64,000 bases of DNA from Atriophallophorus winterbourni (Eukaryota > Platyhelminthes > Trematoda > Plagiorchiida > Microphallidae), in assembly GCA_013407085.1 (NCBI GenBank), contig JACCGJ010013598.1, positions 1-64,000 on the forward strand. Direction: 5' to 3'. A program made the position numbers and the translations under genes. Shown here one piece after another: positions 23,501 through 32,800 of the stretch. Below the pieces are notes generated by a model. It saw only the letters and a program-made list of their open reading frames with translations, was not told the origin of the DNA and ran no database searches. Numbering within the stretch: position 1 is the stretch's first letter; each line of letters starts with the position of its first letter.

Positions 23501-25373
23501 GACAGTTTAGCCCACGTGCAGTCACTTAGCCTGGAAGAGGATTGCGGTTTATTACGTATATATGCGATCAGTACATACTACATGTGTATTGCTGTTTTGA
23601 TGATGGTGACTATTTCTCTATTATGCAGGCAATAATTGATTTGCTACCGGTTTGGAGCTGTATGTTCAAACACGTTGAAGTTTTGCCGCCATTTTCACTT
23701 TGGTTTATGTGTTTAGTCCTAGGTAACCCTACAGTATCTTACCATCATTCAATCGCTCGTATTAATATGTGATTATGCTGCATTTTACCTATACCATACC
23801 ATACCATACTTTGTTGCGATTTTCTAGGCTTGTGCTCAACTGACCGCTGATTGGACCTTGTCCACCTTGACCCGAGCGCTACTTACTTCAAAGTCGCCTC
23901 ACACCATGGATACGGTCCAATCACCTCGGCTGATTGAATCGTTCAACAGTGCCCTCTGGGTCCTTCGCCAGTCATCCATTCTACTTGGATCAGATCGAGC
24001 TGATTGGGTCGTGCGTAAAGTGAGCTATTGCTTCTGGATTCGATACGATGTTTGCACATTTCTTGTTTTTTCCATTGTTTGTGAAGTTCCAAAGAAGCAT
24101 ATCTGTAAACACTGCGATGACAATGTTTTCAGTCATCAACCTTCACCGTGTGTTCTATTGCGGTCTTGAGCATTTTTGATTCGTGATTTTTCATGGAATT
24201 CGCATAGTTATGTGTACTTTATCAAAATATCCAATCTTTCCTTCACCAGTGGTGTTGCTTCCGTCTCTGTAGTCTGACATTCTTGTTTACGACGATTATT
24301 TTTTGTTTCGTTGTTTTAAAACATCTACAAAGTAGCTACGCCAAGCCCTAATTACGAAACTCAACGTTACTTAAAATTTGCTTTGCTTTGTTTTTGTGTT
24401 CGAGGTAGTGGCCGAGCTGGATGCTACTGATCAGCCAGGTAGTTATCCGATCTTTTAAAGTAGTGTAAATTGATCGACCAACGTGGTTTATTGATTTTCA
24501 TGTTTCCAAATGGACACGGCGCTGTGAGTTTATTCTACTCATCAACTTCTCCCACATTACAGCATTTCATTTTGTATCCATCCCCCGCTGATTGAGCCTT
24601 TGTGTCTTTCTTATATACTTGTCATTAACGGATTGTTTATCGATTAGCCACTGGTTGTCTCACCACTGGTGATCGTTACTTTCACGAATGTCACAGTAGT
24701 TTATGCCCATTTTCTAATGGACACTTTATCAGTTATGGATCGCGCTCACGAATATCAAGGTCCATTTGATACAAAGTTTTATTACATTAGAACATCGACG
24801 GTAGACTGGGTTCGTTGCAAGTCTCTGTGTGTGTCTTTCATGGTCAATACGAATCGTAACAAAATCAGCCTATCAGAATATGCAAGCAGCTTCAAGAGAA
24901 ACGACGTTTAAGATTTTATGCACAACCTTTTTTCCTTGTCATATCCTGGTCCCTAGTTAATAAAGCCACATTGGCAGATAGCCTCATCTATTGAATAGTA
25001 ACACTTTCTTGCGCTTTTTGAACTGTGGCTGTCCATGAATCCAGCTTGAATGATATCTGCTTAAACCAAAGCCATTCAACGTTTTTTACCGCCAATGTTT
25101 TCCCAACATTCCCAGGTCTCTTACTACGAGACTATTCGTCGCTTGGTATCCGGTGCCAACCCAGTGCACATGCGCTTCACATTGATGCACGCTTGTCGAA
25201 ACACACTTACGCGCCAATACAGTGTCGGTAGAATCCAGTGCTCAAACACCAAACCTCGGTGTGATACGGTCTGCTCAATCGGTCGAAGCCCTAGCGAGCC
25301 ACGACTTCAAGCCCTCGCCAAATCGCACGCGCCTCAACGCCTATCCTTAATCAACACATCCCCAGGTCAATAG
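5141..25373 (+). CDS. SREBF: Sterol regulatory element-binding protein (SREBP), 3' ten exons (partial)
   Basis: Membrane-bound bHLH-zip transcription factor of lipid metabolism; in animals it sits in the ER as a hairpin and is cut by site-1 and site-2 proteases so that its N-terminus enters the nucleus. Joined exons: 5141-5503, 7437-7663, 10581-10893, 11740-11960, 12856-13089, 14267-14375, 18159-18357, 20599-20785, 23828-24019, 25116-25373. All nine junctions keep phase and give 766 full codons then TAG. Counting from the first full codon (5143): linker 1-90, membrane helix about 91-110, luminal loop with R-R-L-L 127-130, second helix about 144-164, regulatory domain to 766. The C-terminal half aligns piecewise with mammalian SREBP, for example KAQWWAYFIRTLW against the conserved K-WW block. 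The bHLH exons are not in the window. Introns are long and repeat-filled. Identification rests on recalled family sequence, not on a search. Confidence 0.88.
5504..6057. other. SREBP intron, no feature seen
   Basis: AT-rich unique-looking sequence without a supported gene or repeat. Confidence 0.4.
6069..6288 (-). repeat. SINE-like repeat S, near full length
   Basis: Reads on minus. Its CATAC-repeat tail is at 6069-6080 and its 5' end at 6288. Flanked by the direct repeat TGCTCGGATGT (6058-6068 and 6289-6299). Confidence 0.85.
6392..6931 (+). repeat. Element X, 540-nt insertion
   Basis: Starts TCCAAAGGTTGTCATAGCCG, followed by a perfect CAGTGGG/CCCACTG hairpin (6420-6441), and ends ACAAAGTAAA. 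A 14-nt direct repeat flanks it. Related copies: 34580-35100 (minus, with an RTE-like 3' tail), 45868-45990 (plus) and 48725-48779 (minus, same 5' end). It is probably the 5' region or a deletion derivative of an RTE LINE. A 198-codon antisense ORF over it is not supported as a gene. Confidence 0.75.
7083..7436. other. SREBP intron, no feature seen
   Basis: No recognised repeat or coding sequence before the acceptor at 7436. Confidence 0.4.
7437..7663 (+). CDS. SREBF: SREBP exon: luminal loop and second transmembrane helix
   Basis: The acceptor is TTGCAG at 7436 and the donor CAG|GTTAGC at 7663/7664. It codes the end of the luminal loop including S-R-R-L-L-S (7451-7468), which fits the RXXL site-1 protease rule, then a strongly hydrophobic Trp-rich helix (about 7505-7567) followed by a basic KNRTLKRSRSIKR stretch that would face the cytosol. 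The exon ends in phase 0 in DANEAMAQ, continuous with the next exon. Confidence 0.87.
8210..8542 (-). CDS. Hypothetical antisense ORF, 110 aa
   Basis: An uninterrupted frame from ATG within an SREBP intron, starting MEENTWSSLLGVCRACI and rich in Ser and Thr. I do not recognise it. A GTGAGT occurs after CRACI and could be a donor. It may be a chance ORF, as other random ORFs of about this size occur in the window. Confidence 0.15.
   Translation of the reverse strand: MEENTWSSLLGVCRACIVSCVGSSEANEGQKFTTFIPSSPACLFSLSYDPVPHVEQTTQDFSVKGHLSLSSISTDALGMTKFLLKSGTLPKTDQTNLLENIRYFSSELIF
9868..9925 (+). repeat. SINE-like repeat S, 3' end
   Basis: GCAGTCTCTGACTGTGCGGC, then a CCTGGATCAG and CTTGTGCTTTCATAC ending. 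Confidence 0.8.
10581..10893 (+). CDS. SREBF: SREBP exon: start of C-terminal regulatory domain
   Basis: Acceptor CTGTGCAG at 10580, donor G|GTAAGT at 10893/10894. It opens with ALWSTAEQKLSLCLATLDHS, corresponding to the mammalian block in which an A-A-Q-LW-AL-ALGR segment follows the second helix, then H-FIDWLSIV matching the conserved helical L-W-L region. Entry phase 0; exit leaves one base that completes an Ala codon at 11740. Confidence 0.85.
10894..11739. other. SREBP intron, no feature seen
   Basis: Contains a 61-codon ORF at 11404 without splice fit or similarity; not annotated as coding. Confidence 0.4.
11740..11960 (+). CDS. SREBF: SREBP exon, regulatory domain
   Basis: Acceptor TTTACAG at 11739, donor CGG|GTAAGT at 11960/11961. 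It begins with CA completing the split Ala codon. It contains ISSAVLGESVGLARLFTDCL, the equivalent of the mammalian segment with L-ALNLAE-A and an aliphatic helix. A Ser/Lys/Arg-rich insert (SSSIILNRKRRAGHPESSD) follows and may be lineage specific. Confidence 0.8.
12060..12540 (+). pseudogene. RTE family R1 LINE, RT C-terminal remnant
   Basis: An open stretch coding FHLRIFRRILNISWMDKL, LRWLGHVYRSENGRIPNDV, GRPLGRPHLRYKDVFKRD and LALDRSRWRHCV, typical of the region after the RTE polymerase. It is 5' truncated and lies between SREBP exons at 11960 and 12856. Confidence 0.85.
12856..13089 (+). CDS. SREBF: SREBP exon, regulatory domain
   Basis: Acceptor TTCTGCAG at 12855, donor CAA|GTAAGT at 13089/13090; both ends phase 0, 78 codons. 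It contains YSVPEHDSDPF, a basic spacer and LQQKLVDRCLQ, matching the mammalian block with NPVDPL followed by FREHLLERAL. It is one of the clearest SREBP-like blocks here. Confidence 0.85.
13340..13545 (+). repeat. SINE-like repeat S, diverged full copy
   Basis: Keeps GCAGCCGTGCAGTACTT at the 5' side, GGTAGTGATCTGCATGC in the middle and ATCAGGCTTGTGCTTTCATA at the 3' end. Confidence 0.8.
14267..14375 (+). CDS. SREBF: SREBP exon, acidic linker
   Basis: Acceptor CTTTCCAG at 14266, donor CCAA|GTAAGC at 14375/14376. It codes an acidic Ser/Leu-rich segment (SDLACLEESVSSLLDLCSVD) that follows the ERAL-like block and precedes the WW block, as in mammals. Enters in phase 0 and leaves one base, completed to Met by TG at 18159. 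The other open frame here lacks this fit. Confidence 0.78.
14376..16180. other. SREBP intron, mostly unrecognised
   Basis: Contains a short ATA/TAA run near 14600 and several chance ORFs. No supported repeat until R1 begins near 16185. Confidence 0.4.
16185..17640 (+). mobile_element. RTE family R1 LINE, degenerate, split by a SINE
   Basis: RT pieces: SQYGFLRGRSTVNMIFSLSQ, VIHHRLFADDAAIISHSQKH with the FADD core, TYGSETWTIA, then after the S insertion MENGRIPKDL- and GRPLGRPHLQ-like residues. The 3' part codes a Cys-rich CERCGKDC plus H-x-C finger near 17538-17590. Stops and frameshifts throughout. Confidence 0.8.
16978..17203 (+). repeat. SINE-like repeat S inserted in R1
   Basis: A full copy from CGGATGTGCAATCGTGCAGC to CTTGTGCTTTCATACCAT, flanked by imperfect copies of CACTCTACTACA (16966-16977) and CACACTACAACA (17204-17215). 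Confidence 0.85.
18159..18357 (+). CDS. SREBF: SREBP exon with WW block
   Basis: Acceptor CCCTACAG at 18158, donor CG|GTGGGT at 18357/18358. It codes INQEKVKAQWWAYFIRTLWM, the counterpart of the mammalian V-P-AKWWASL motif, and later LLAEAVWLAYR. The choice of the GTGGGT donor over a GT four bases on is forced by the two-base overhang required at 20599. Confidence 0.87.
18545..18770 (+). repeat. RTE family R1 3' end fragment
   Basis: Shares the CACGCCGTCAAC and CCGAGTACTGC pieces and the finger-coding and 3' untranslated segment with 17440-17650 and 61200-61390. Confidence 0.65.
18771..20598. other. SREBP intron with possible RTE 3' UTR
   Basis: 19330-19515 resembles 46625-46735 (TATGTTGTCAA, ATGAAAGC-like and CTGATGTCG blocks), the region downstream of an RTE RT fragment. 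The overlapping 130-codon ORF is therefore not treated as a gene. The rest is unrecognised. Confidence 0.35.
20599..20785 (+). CDS. SREBF: SREBP exon, regulatory domain
   Basis: Acceptor CCTTTTAG at 20598, donor TTG|GTAAGT at 20785/20786. It begins with T completing Arg and continues VVLTAQKSGLLLCQYMKRIS, equivalent to the mammalian CEKAS-YLQ helix. Ends in phase 0 at PFWML, continuous with ACAQL at 23828. Confidence 0.83.
21447..21500 (+). repeat. SINE-like repeat S tail with (CATA)n
   Basis: CCTGGATCAGGCTTGTGCTT then TCATA followed by about five CATA units, showing the variable tetranucleotide tail of the family. Confidence 0.8.
23484..23555 (+). repeat. SINE-like repeat S, 3' half fragment
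   Basis: GTCTGGGCAACCTGACAGTT, AGCCCACGTGCAGTC and a diverged 3' end. Similar scraps near 23337 and 23718 suggest several old copies. Confidence 0.65.
23828..24019 (+). CDS. SREBF: SREBP exon, regulatory domain
   Basis: Acceptor TTTTCTAG at 23827, donor AAA|GTGAGC at 24019/24020; 64 codons, phase 0 at both ends. It contains ACAQLTADWTLSTLTRALL, matching the mammalian KAVQLFLCDLLL block, and a Ser/Pro-rich spacer followed by LIESFNSALWVLRQSS. Confidence 0.83.
24020..25115. other. SREBP intron, no feature seen
   Basis: An 80-codon ORF at 24669 lacks splice fit; no repeat recognised. Confidence 0.4.
25116..25373 (+). CDS. SREBF: SREBP terminal exon
   Basis: Acceptor TTCCCAG at 25115, stop TAG at 25371-25373. 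It codes YYETIRRLVSGANPVHMRFT, then LMHACRNTLTRQ, corresponding to the mammalian block containing RRLAQSFRPAMRR and FLHEATARLMAG. The protein then ends after about 55 low-complexity residues rich in Ser, Pro and Arg. The last mammalian helices (AEALLLASC and onward) are not visible. Confidence 0.84.
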   Translation, partial: VSYYETIRRLVSGANPVHMRFTLMHACRNTLTRQYSVGRIQCSNTKPRCDTVCSIGRSPSEPRLQALAKSHAPQRLSLINTSPGQ

Positions 25374-28280
25374 TTTAGGGTTTTATTGCCTCGTGAATTG
25401 TTTCGGTCTATTTCGCAAGCATATTGAATGTATCAACCATGGCGTGACACGCTTCATCCAATTTAATGTTTTTCGTCTCATAAGCGTGTCAATTTATTTT
25501 CTTATATCTCACCCTGCCTCATATTGTTGTTTTGCCTAATCGCCTAATATGAAAAATGCATGAATCTTTTTCAGTTTTCATTCGGGTGTATGGATATTTT
25601 CGGGATATCAAACTTGGAATCTGCCATATGGGAAAGTGATTTTAAATCAGGATATCGTCGTTGTCGCAGTGCTTGACACGCACGCAGTAATCTTCATAAT
25701 CAGAGACAACATTACAACGGTAGCATGTACCAAATACTTAACTTCCATGCAACTATGAAAAAGTAAAATCATAAAAAACGAGGAAGGGTGGGAATTAAAT
25801 CGCTACGTATTCTATAGAAGAGTAAGCACAAACAAACTAGGAAGAGGTGCCTACATCTCGAATGGAACATGCATTCAATCAAGTTTCCTGAACGAGTAGA
25901 GGCATTGCAGCACGACAGCTCCCAGACAGACCAAGAATCACTGTGATTCTGCGTTTAATCACCTTGGTTGCTTTCATATATAACTTCACTTAGGAAATAG
26001 GAGAGTCAACAAGGTAGATGTGTCTTCTAGCATACACTGCATGTGATCTGGTTTGAGGCGCATCCGCTCAAAAAGCAAACAGTAGTTAATTATAAAGAGT
26101 TTGACGACACATTCATTATTTCACTTTCTTTGAATACAAGGTGCCAAATATGCAATCAACCATGACGTCTTTGTCGGAAAGCATTTCGGTGATTATATAA
26201 ACTCCTACTCGAGTAATTTGAGCTTTATCTTGTTTTAATCTTATGCTCAATGACGATGACGACTCCTGGTCGTATTGAAAAGGCACAGCTCGGCACTGTC
26301 CCAGATGTTAGATCTTTTCTAGAAAATCCCTGCGCGGAATTCAAATTATAAAATACCACCACTTGGATTTTACGTCGTCCTATGTTAACTCAATGAGCAA
26401 AAGGCCTATAAGTCTTCCAAACTCAATAAAACGTGTAACTATTGGGGTCCAGGCTGTCGCTAATACTAGTTAGAAGTAGACACCGAGCCACACACTTTTC
26501 TCTTCTGCGACAGAGGTATCGAATTGCTGTCGATCTCTGTTGAAGTACACGATAAAATTAAATAATGGCAGTTCTATGAAATAATTTATGTAACCTGTGT
26601 CTAACCGATCTAAGGAAACATTAGAGCATGTGAGATGATATTCTATAGCGCAGGTTAGCTCGTTCACTGAAACTTTCATGTACAGTACTAATTTATCGAA
26701 GCAACACAATCTTTTGAAAGTTAGCCGTGCGAAGTTTTGTGGAGACTGACGTTCCGTTATGGCCATCTGTTCGTCCGATTTTTGCAGGTTATTGCATCAT
26801 AAAATTTCGCTTTTTCGAACTGGCGGCTCTTCTTGGAAAGATCCGCAAATTTAACGAGTATGTCGATGGAAAACTGTTGTTTTCGACCATGTGGACAGAA
26901 CTACCGTATTCGTCGTTCACTCTAGTGCGAATTCGTGCATTCCATCGCGAGAAATCACACCACCTTCAGTCAAATTTGCTGAAAATGGCAAAGACAGACT
27001 GTCGTGTCACGCGCCGAATTCGTTTTCTAACAGTCCTTTGATGAAATTGTAGAAAGATATTACATTTTAATTAATGCATTTTAATTAATTTTATCATAGA
27101 TATTATTCATTAGTTCTATCTTCGGTACCACTACGAAAGTTCACGTTGAGCGACGACCCATCGAGGCGTAGACGGGCTGTCCGGCAGCTAAAGCTCTAAT
27201 AAACTTGAACGTCGGTTGTACGCTTACTACTCGTCTCAGATATGCTTCACATCAAATTTTAAAAATCCAGCGTACACTTTGTTATGTCAATCTGGGCATT
27301 CCACCCAGCTTGCTGCATAGCACAGTTTAACTGAAGTGTTGGTTTTAATGGCAGGTAAGTTATCCACACGGAGTTTAACTGTAAGTAGTTTTACTGCATC
27401 TGGCCACTATGTAGCGATCTCGATCCCTTATGGCCTACTCATGATTCCGCTGATTAGACAAGGAAATTCGCACACTGTTGTTTACCCCTGCCAAAACGAG
27501 GTTTTGCTCCAAACCGACTTTTAAACGCAACTATGCGGGTGGTCCTGGATTTGTAAAGCTTGTTACACTGGAAGTAGGTCAGCCAGTCTGCATTTTTGAT
27601 GGTCTGCTTTGTTTTACCTTCACTGGTTACTGCACACTCAATATCTAGATAGCATAGATGTAAATTACTCTATATAGACCTTGGTCACATTTCACAACCA
27701 TGTAAGTTCTTTCCATGAACCACAGTTCTCAATTACAGAACTGCCGATTTCCGTATTATAACGCCTTAGTGCGAAATTTTCGTTAGCATTCATGAGTTTA
27801 ATAAATATAATAAATTACTCTAAATGCTATGCGTCAATCATTGATGTCTAATCTCCAGAAACGTTAACTTGTATATAGAAATAATGGCGTGCGGTTAGAT
27901 TAATTTTGACCTCCGATATTTTTGGATATAACTTTCATACTTTTCATCCGATCGGTGTGATTTTTGGATATCTATCTGAAAGTTTGCTGCGATGGATCTA
28001 CTCATACAAGAATTATCCATCTACGACGTGTCGTTCTTTCTGTGCGTCACCCGTGTATTCTCTGCTGTTAGATTAACCTATCGGTGTTGACCACTGTCGG
28101 GAACTACTCGGGGGAAATACTCAACGTGAAATCAATTTCACGCCAATATTCTCAACGGGTTGCTGACTAATTCGCGGCTAAATCATGTGACGAAATATTC
28201 CTACATCTCGTCACTTTCCGCCAACCACACCAAACCCAGCCGTATCGATTTTGTGCTCTGATTTGTACTCTAGGTTGGCC
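25374..28280. other. Intergenic region after SREBP
   Basis: AT-rich. One AATAAA at about 26423, a palindromic ATTTTAATTAAT-type run near 27063-27095, and chance ORFs at 26470-27041. No recognised gene. Confidence 0.4.
26423..26429 (+). terminator. Possible SREBP poly(A) signal
   Basis: An AATAAA lies about 1.05 kb after the SREBP stop and is the first canonical hexamer I can find downstream. A 3' UTR that long is unproven. Confidence 0.2.
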
Positions 28281-29420
28281 CCGTTAACATGATACGATCT
28301 GATGTTCGCGAAACATGCGTCGTCTGCAAGATAGTCGTCAGTGGTGTGGTCAAATCGGTCACGTGTCGCAACTGTTCCCACACGTGTCACACAATGCGAC
28401 AAATAATTGACCTCAGAGGTGATATCGATCCTCAATGATAAAGACATACCTGGTGTGTGCTACGTGTGTAAAAATTATCGGACTAAACCAAACGCAGATT
28501 TAGCTGCTCCAACAAATGTCCAACAAAGCAACCCGGATGATCGGATGCTGAGCTCTTAGGGCTCAATACACAAAAAGTTACGGAGCCAAAGCCACCTGCT
28601 CATTTGCAGGTTCAGCGAAAACCCTCCTATTCAAAATTCACTGCAACTAGCCAGAGTGACAGGCACAAAGTGTGCAGTCGCTCCATTGACTAAGCGTGAT
28701 TTGCGTAAAGGAAACAATGACAACTTACTTGGGAAAAGGCTAAAGTACGATAAAGAAGAATGGAGAACGTTGTGCAGCGGCGTGGACTTGGAGCCAGTTG
28801 AACCATTATCATTGGTACAACTAAATCGTAAAGCTACTTCATCAAATCTGGACCAGTCAATACTGCATAAAAACACGGTCAACTCGGAGAGGGATTTAGA
28901 AAACATCATACTATCCGCTATTCTTCCGCGTAGGAAGGGTTCGGAGACCACTACAAAAATCTTCGCTGGTTTGCCCTGTTCGAAAATGGCCTGAAACGCT
29001 CAGCAACCAACCCAAACGAAGCAGAGGGATGATCAAATTATAATTCTTTAGGGAGTCACAGAAGCTGACATCGCAGCGCAAACAAGATCGGCTACAATGG
29101 AGATTCCTCAGTGATATACTTGGCTTGCATGATGTATGTGTGGCTTTTCTGTTTTACTTGGAAAAGTTTACCTTCTACCGTTGCTCACTTCACTAGGTTG
29201 CATGACTTGAAAACGAAATTAGACAAATTTTTATTGAATTATTCGTTTCCCGAACACTTATATACTGCTTAATGTAATTCCTTATCTTGTTTTGTAGACT
29301 TACATTTTTTACCATCCTATGGTTATTGCTAAGCTTGTTGCTTTTTAGACCATTAAAACCCCTGAAATACCTTCAAATCCTTGCCTACTCTAAGCGTGTT
29401 AAAAATAAATAAAACCTTGA
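28280..29420 (+). mobile_element. CR1 family A LINE, internal-deletion derivative
   Basis: The 5' part codes a PHD-type finger (ETCVVCKIVV...SVTCRNCSHTCH, 28305-28395) and later ORF1-like sequence to about 29110. From about 29135 it jumps to the last codons of the RT ORF (FTWKSLPSTVAHFTRLH, DLKTKLDKFLL) and the 3' UTR, ending with the GCTTTTTAGACCATT block seen at 60050. Endonuclease and nearly all RT are missing. Confidence 0.75.
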
Positions 29421-29565
29421 AAATCACTTAATGCTTAGAAGTTTCAATCCTATTGTAAAATAATTTTGATTATTCTACATCAATGAAACAGATGGTAGCA
29501 AACAACCGTATGCCTCTTGCGCAGTGTTAATCTGTGGAAGATGAGCAACAACGCCCTTGTAAAAT

Positions 29566-29765
29566 GTGTAAAATCATAAGCCCAATCCAGGCAAAGTGCC
29601 GTGTGTTAAGATACTGCCAGGTCAACCAAGTCAAGGCAGATATAGGATAAATGATTATGAGAGTCCATCGCGTTCGCGAATGCAGCTCAATAACGCTGGC
29701 AAACCCATATAACACCGCGTTAGTTTAGCAGTACAAAAGTACTACACGATTGCACATTCGTGTAG
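29566..29765 (-). repeat. SINE-like repeat S, diverged
   Basis: AATCATAAGCCCAATCCAGG, CAAAGTGCCG and CACGATTGCACATTCGTG mark its two ends on the minus strand. Confidence 0.8.
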
Positions 29766-30129
29766 GTTATACTCTTCTTACACGTACGTTTATATATTAT
29801 ACCTTGTTGGGGTCCCCTCGAAGTCAGCTTTCTGGATATCCCACTCTCGTAGCGGTATTCGATAATACGAGCAAATTCGGATTTGTCGTGATTGTCCAAT
29901 ATTGGCTCTACGCGTGCAAAACTGTTAATACTTTTCAACTCTTCAAAGGGATTAACGTCATCGGAAGTATCCTATTCTTCGCCATCGACTGGTTATATTT
30001 TCAACATCGTGCGATCAACTACCGAAGCGTATCGCCGGATTCGATTCTGATTTTGCTCTTATTCGTGAACAACGCTTTTTCGTCGCGCACATGATATTCA
30101 TCATCGATCGCTAGATAGAACCACTGCTT

Positions 30130-32800
30130 GTGCACAACCCTGACCGGATGACCCCGAAAAGAAAGCAAAGCGCATTGGGCTGCATGTGTACGGTTTGTCT
30201 AAGTCTTAAGGCGAAGTCTGTTATGTGTTACGCTTGTTTGTTGAAAGTGCATGCAAAATGCGACAAATTGCTGACCTCGGTGTTTGTTACGTTTGCCAGG
30301 TTTGCAACTCCAAACAAGCATCGTCAGTTTCGGAGACGAAAACCCCGAGTATGAAATTGAGACGCGGCTAAATGGCTGGAATCCAGTATACAAACTGAAT
30401 GAACTGATAAAAAACGTCATAATGGTACAATTGTTTCCCGACTTAGAGGTTCCTGCCAAAGAGCCGATAGAAAGTCCATCATTCTTCAGCAGGCTAACAT
30501 TTGCCCAGATAACCGCGCAGATGGTGACTAAAACGGTTAAGTGTTCGCTGGGATAAGTGACTCTTCAACTTAACGGAAACGAGAAAGGACTCAGCGAACC
30601 CATTTCTAAAAAGACCGACTCAAATTATAAACAAAAAACCGCGGGTATAAGCTTTAGTGTTATATGTACCAACAAGACCGAGTCGCGGGAAACGCTGTAG
30701 TCAGATGCGCCTGGCCACAGTTACTCCCTCATCAATAGTTTGGCTGAACCATCACCTTAATTCTCCTCACAAAGTTGATCCTCGCCTTTGACGAATAACG
30801 CTGCAATCTGCGGAGGACTTGGAAAACGTACTCTTAAATAATTACCTTCTTAGATGTGTTCCATAGTCTACATGTGGTATCCACGCAGATCTACCATGGT
30901 GGGAGCGAATGTCGTCAAATAAATCTCGAGAACAAAATATTCCAAGAAATATATTACTTTTAGGCCTCTTTGAAGATGCTGCTGACGTACCTTCTAAAGA
31001 AAAGTCTGAGCACGACCACAAACAGTGGAAATATCTAGCCGAAACAATTGGTATTAAAATGCCATACTTGTGGATGCTTTTAGGATACCGCGGTCTGCCA
31101 ACTATAAAGGGCAAGGTCCTAGCCCTTTAAAGCTAACCACCTTGACAACAGCAATGTACGATAGTATCAAACGTGAATGGAAAGCTAATAGAAGAAACCA
31201 ACTCCGAAACGCCAAATTGAGCTTGCTCAGGATAACAGCCGAAAGCAAGAAAACGGATAGTACCGACCCACCAACGCCTATTGATGCGGTTGAAAAAATA
31301 AATATCATGCGATAGCTCCAAAAACGTCAGCATTGCGACTCAAACCGAGTCGGACCATTGATAGCCTTTGATGATTTGAGTACTACAAACTTTATAAGAT
31401 GTTTATATACAAAAGCGCAAAGCCTTATAACCAAATAGTGGAGTTAACTGAGATATGCTCCCACTACTCACCCGAGAATTTGATAAAGAATGATCGAGAG
31501 AGAAGTTGTGGCGGTGTTGCTCTTTATTATCGTAATCGCCTCCAGTGCCGTCCAATAGACAACACAGAATTCACCCTCGGTGATACAATTTGGTGATTTT
31601 TTCGCCGTATTTCTTTGGAATTTCCAACCTCAAACTGTTGTGGACTCTCGTTGCCTGGCGATGTTTGAAGCGAAATTGAACTTACACGTGCGAAAGAGCA
31701 TCATTCGTTAGCCTCACATCTGATATTCTTTATTCCTTTCATACTATTATATTTTTCACATTTTCATTCATACCGTAATCCGTTGGTGTTGTAAACCATA
31801 AATCCTTGAATCATTTAATGCTGATGTCTGATGAAGTTTGTATGATTGGTGTGGTCTACTGGTCTCCTTCATCTACGGAATCGTACAACGAAGGGTTTAT
31901 CCAAGTGTTTCAGCGCTTGACTCGCTCTCAGCAAGCAACAATACTTATTATGGGTGATTTTTACCTGCATACCCTTTATCTCAGGGACGTTCAATCCCCA
32001 CAAACGCTAGAATACCTATTTAGAGAGGCTCCAGATTCAGTCCCTTTATACAACCATGTTTACGAATGCACTCGGAGAAGAGGTTGTGACCGCCCTCCCG
32101 TCTTCGATTTGGTGTTAACATCGGAAAAACAATCTGTCGAAGCGATCGGATTCCACGCTCCGCTAGGTCTTAGTGGCCATTCAGTGCTTGTATTCGACTA
32201 TGTTTGTTGTAATCATCAATCCCTTGATCTGAATGGGGTGTTTCACTGGGTAGATAAATTAACCCTGAGTAAATCGCTCGTGTAGATTCAGAATTGGCAG
32301 ACAGACCACATAAGCCCTGACTCGCAATGGAATGAACATGTAGATTTTCTGATACTAAAGATAGACGAGAACTCGCAGATCATTCCTAAAAGATCAAAAA
32401 AATGAACTTCGTTTGTTTGTCCACAGCAGAACTAAAATTGGATAGCGCTGAAGCGAGCAGCGTGGATGCGACATAAAACCAATACTTCTATTTCTTGACA
32501 ACATTTTCATATGTTACGCAAAAGAGTGACTTCACTTATTCGAGAGGATATGGAATCGCACAAATTGATGCTGCTGTCAAAAATGGAACGCAACCCTAAG
32601 TTACTACACAAAATCGTGAACGCGAGAGCGAAAGTCAAACCAGGTATGTTGCCGTCTACAATGGTGAAAAACTCACGGAGACCGAGTTGGAAAAAGCGAA
32701 TGCTCTCGAATTTTATTACTCTAAGGTGTTCGTGCTCAAGTGAGAATCAACCAGCGTTCGGGATTCGTGGCCCCGTTTCAAAAATGTGACATTCGTACTT
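30130..32800 (+). mobile_element. CR1 family A LINE, 5' half without RT
   Basis: ORF1 has a PHD finger (CMCTVCLSLKAKSVMCYACL, then HAKC) and NILLLGLFEDA; the endonuclease shows CGGVALYYRNRLQC (31507-31550), MGDFYLHTL (31950-31977), FDLVLTSEK and GLSGHSVLVFDYV; the linker before RT reads MERNPKLLHKIVNARAKVKP (32581-32640). Many stops; RT is absent after 32800. Confidence 0.8.

Larger units (their letters stand above)
20786..23827. other. SREBP intron with SINE scraps
   Basis: S 3' ends at 21447-21500 and 23484-23555, a CATAC run at 23788-23806. The ORF at 21736-21999 was rejected as an exon on phase grounds. Otherwise nothing is recognised. Confidence 0.45.
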
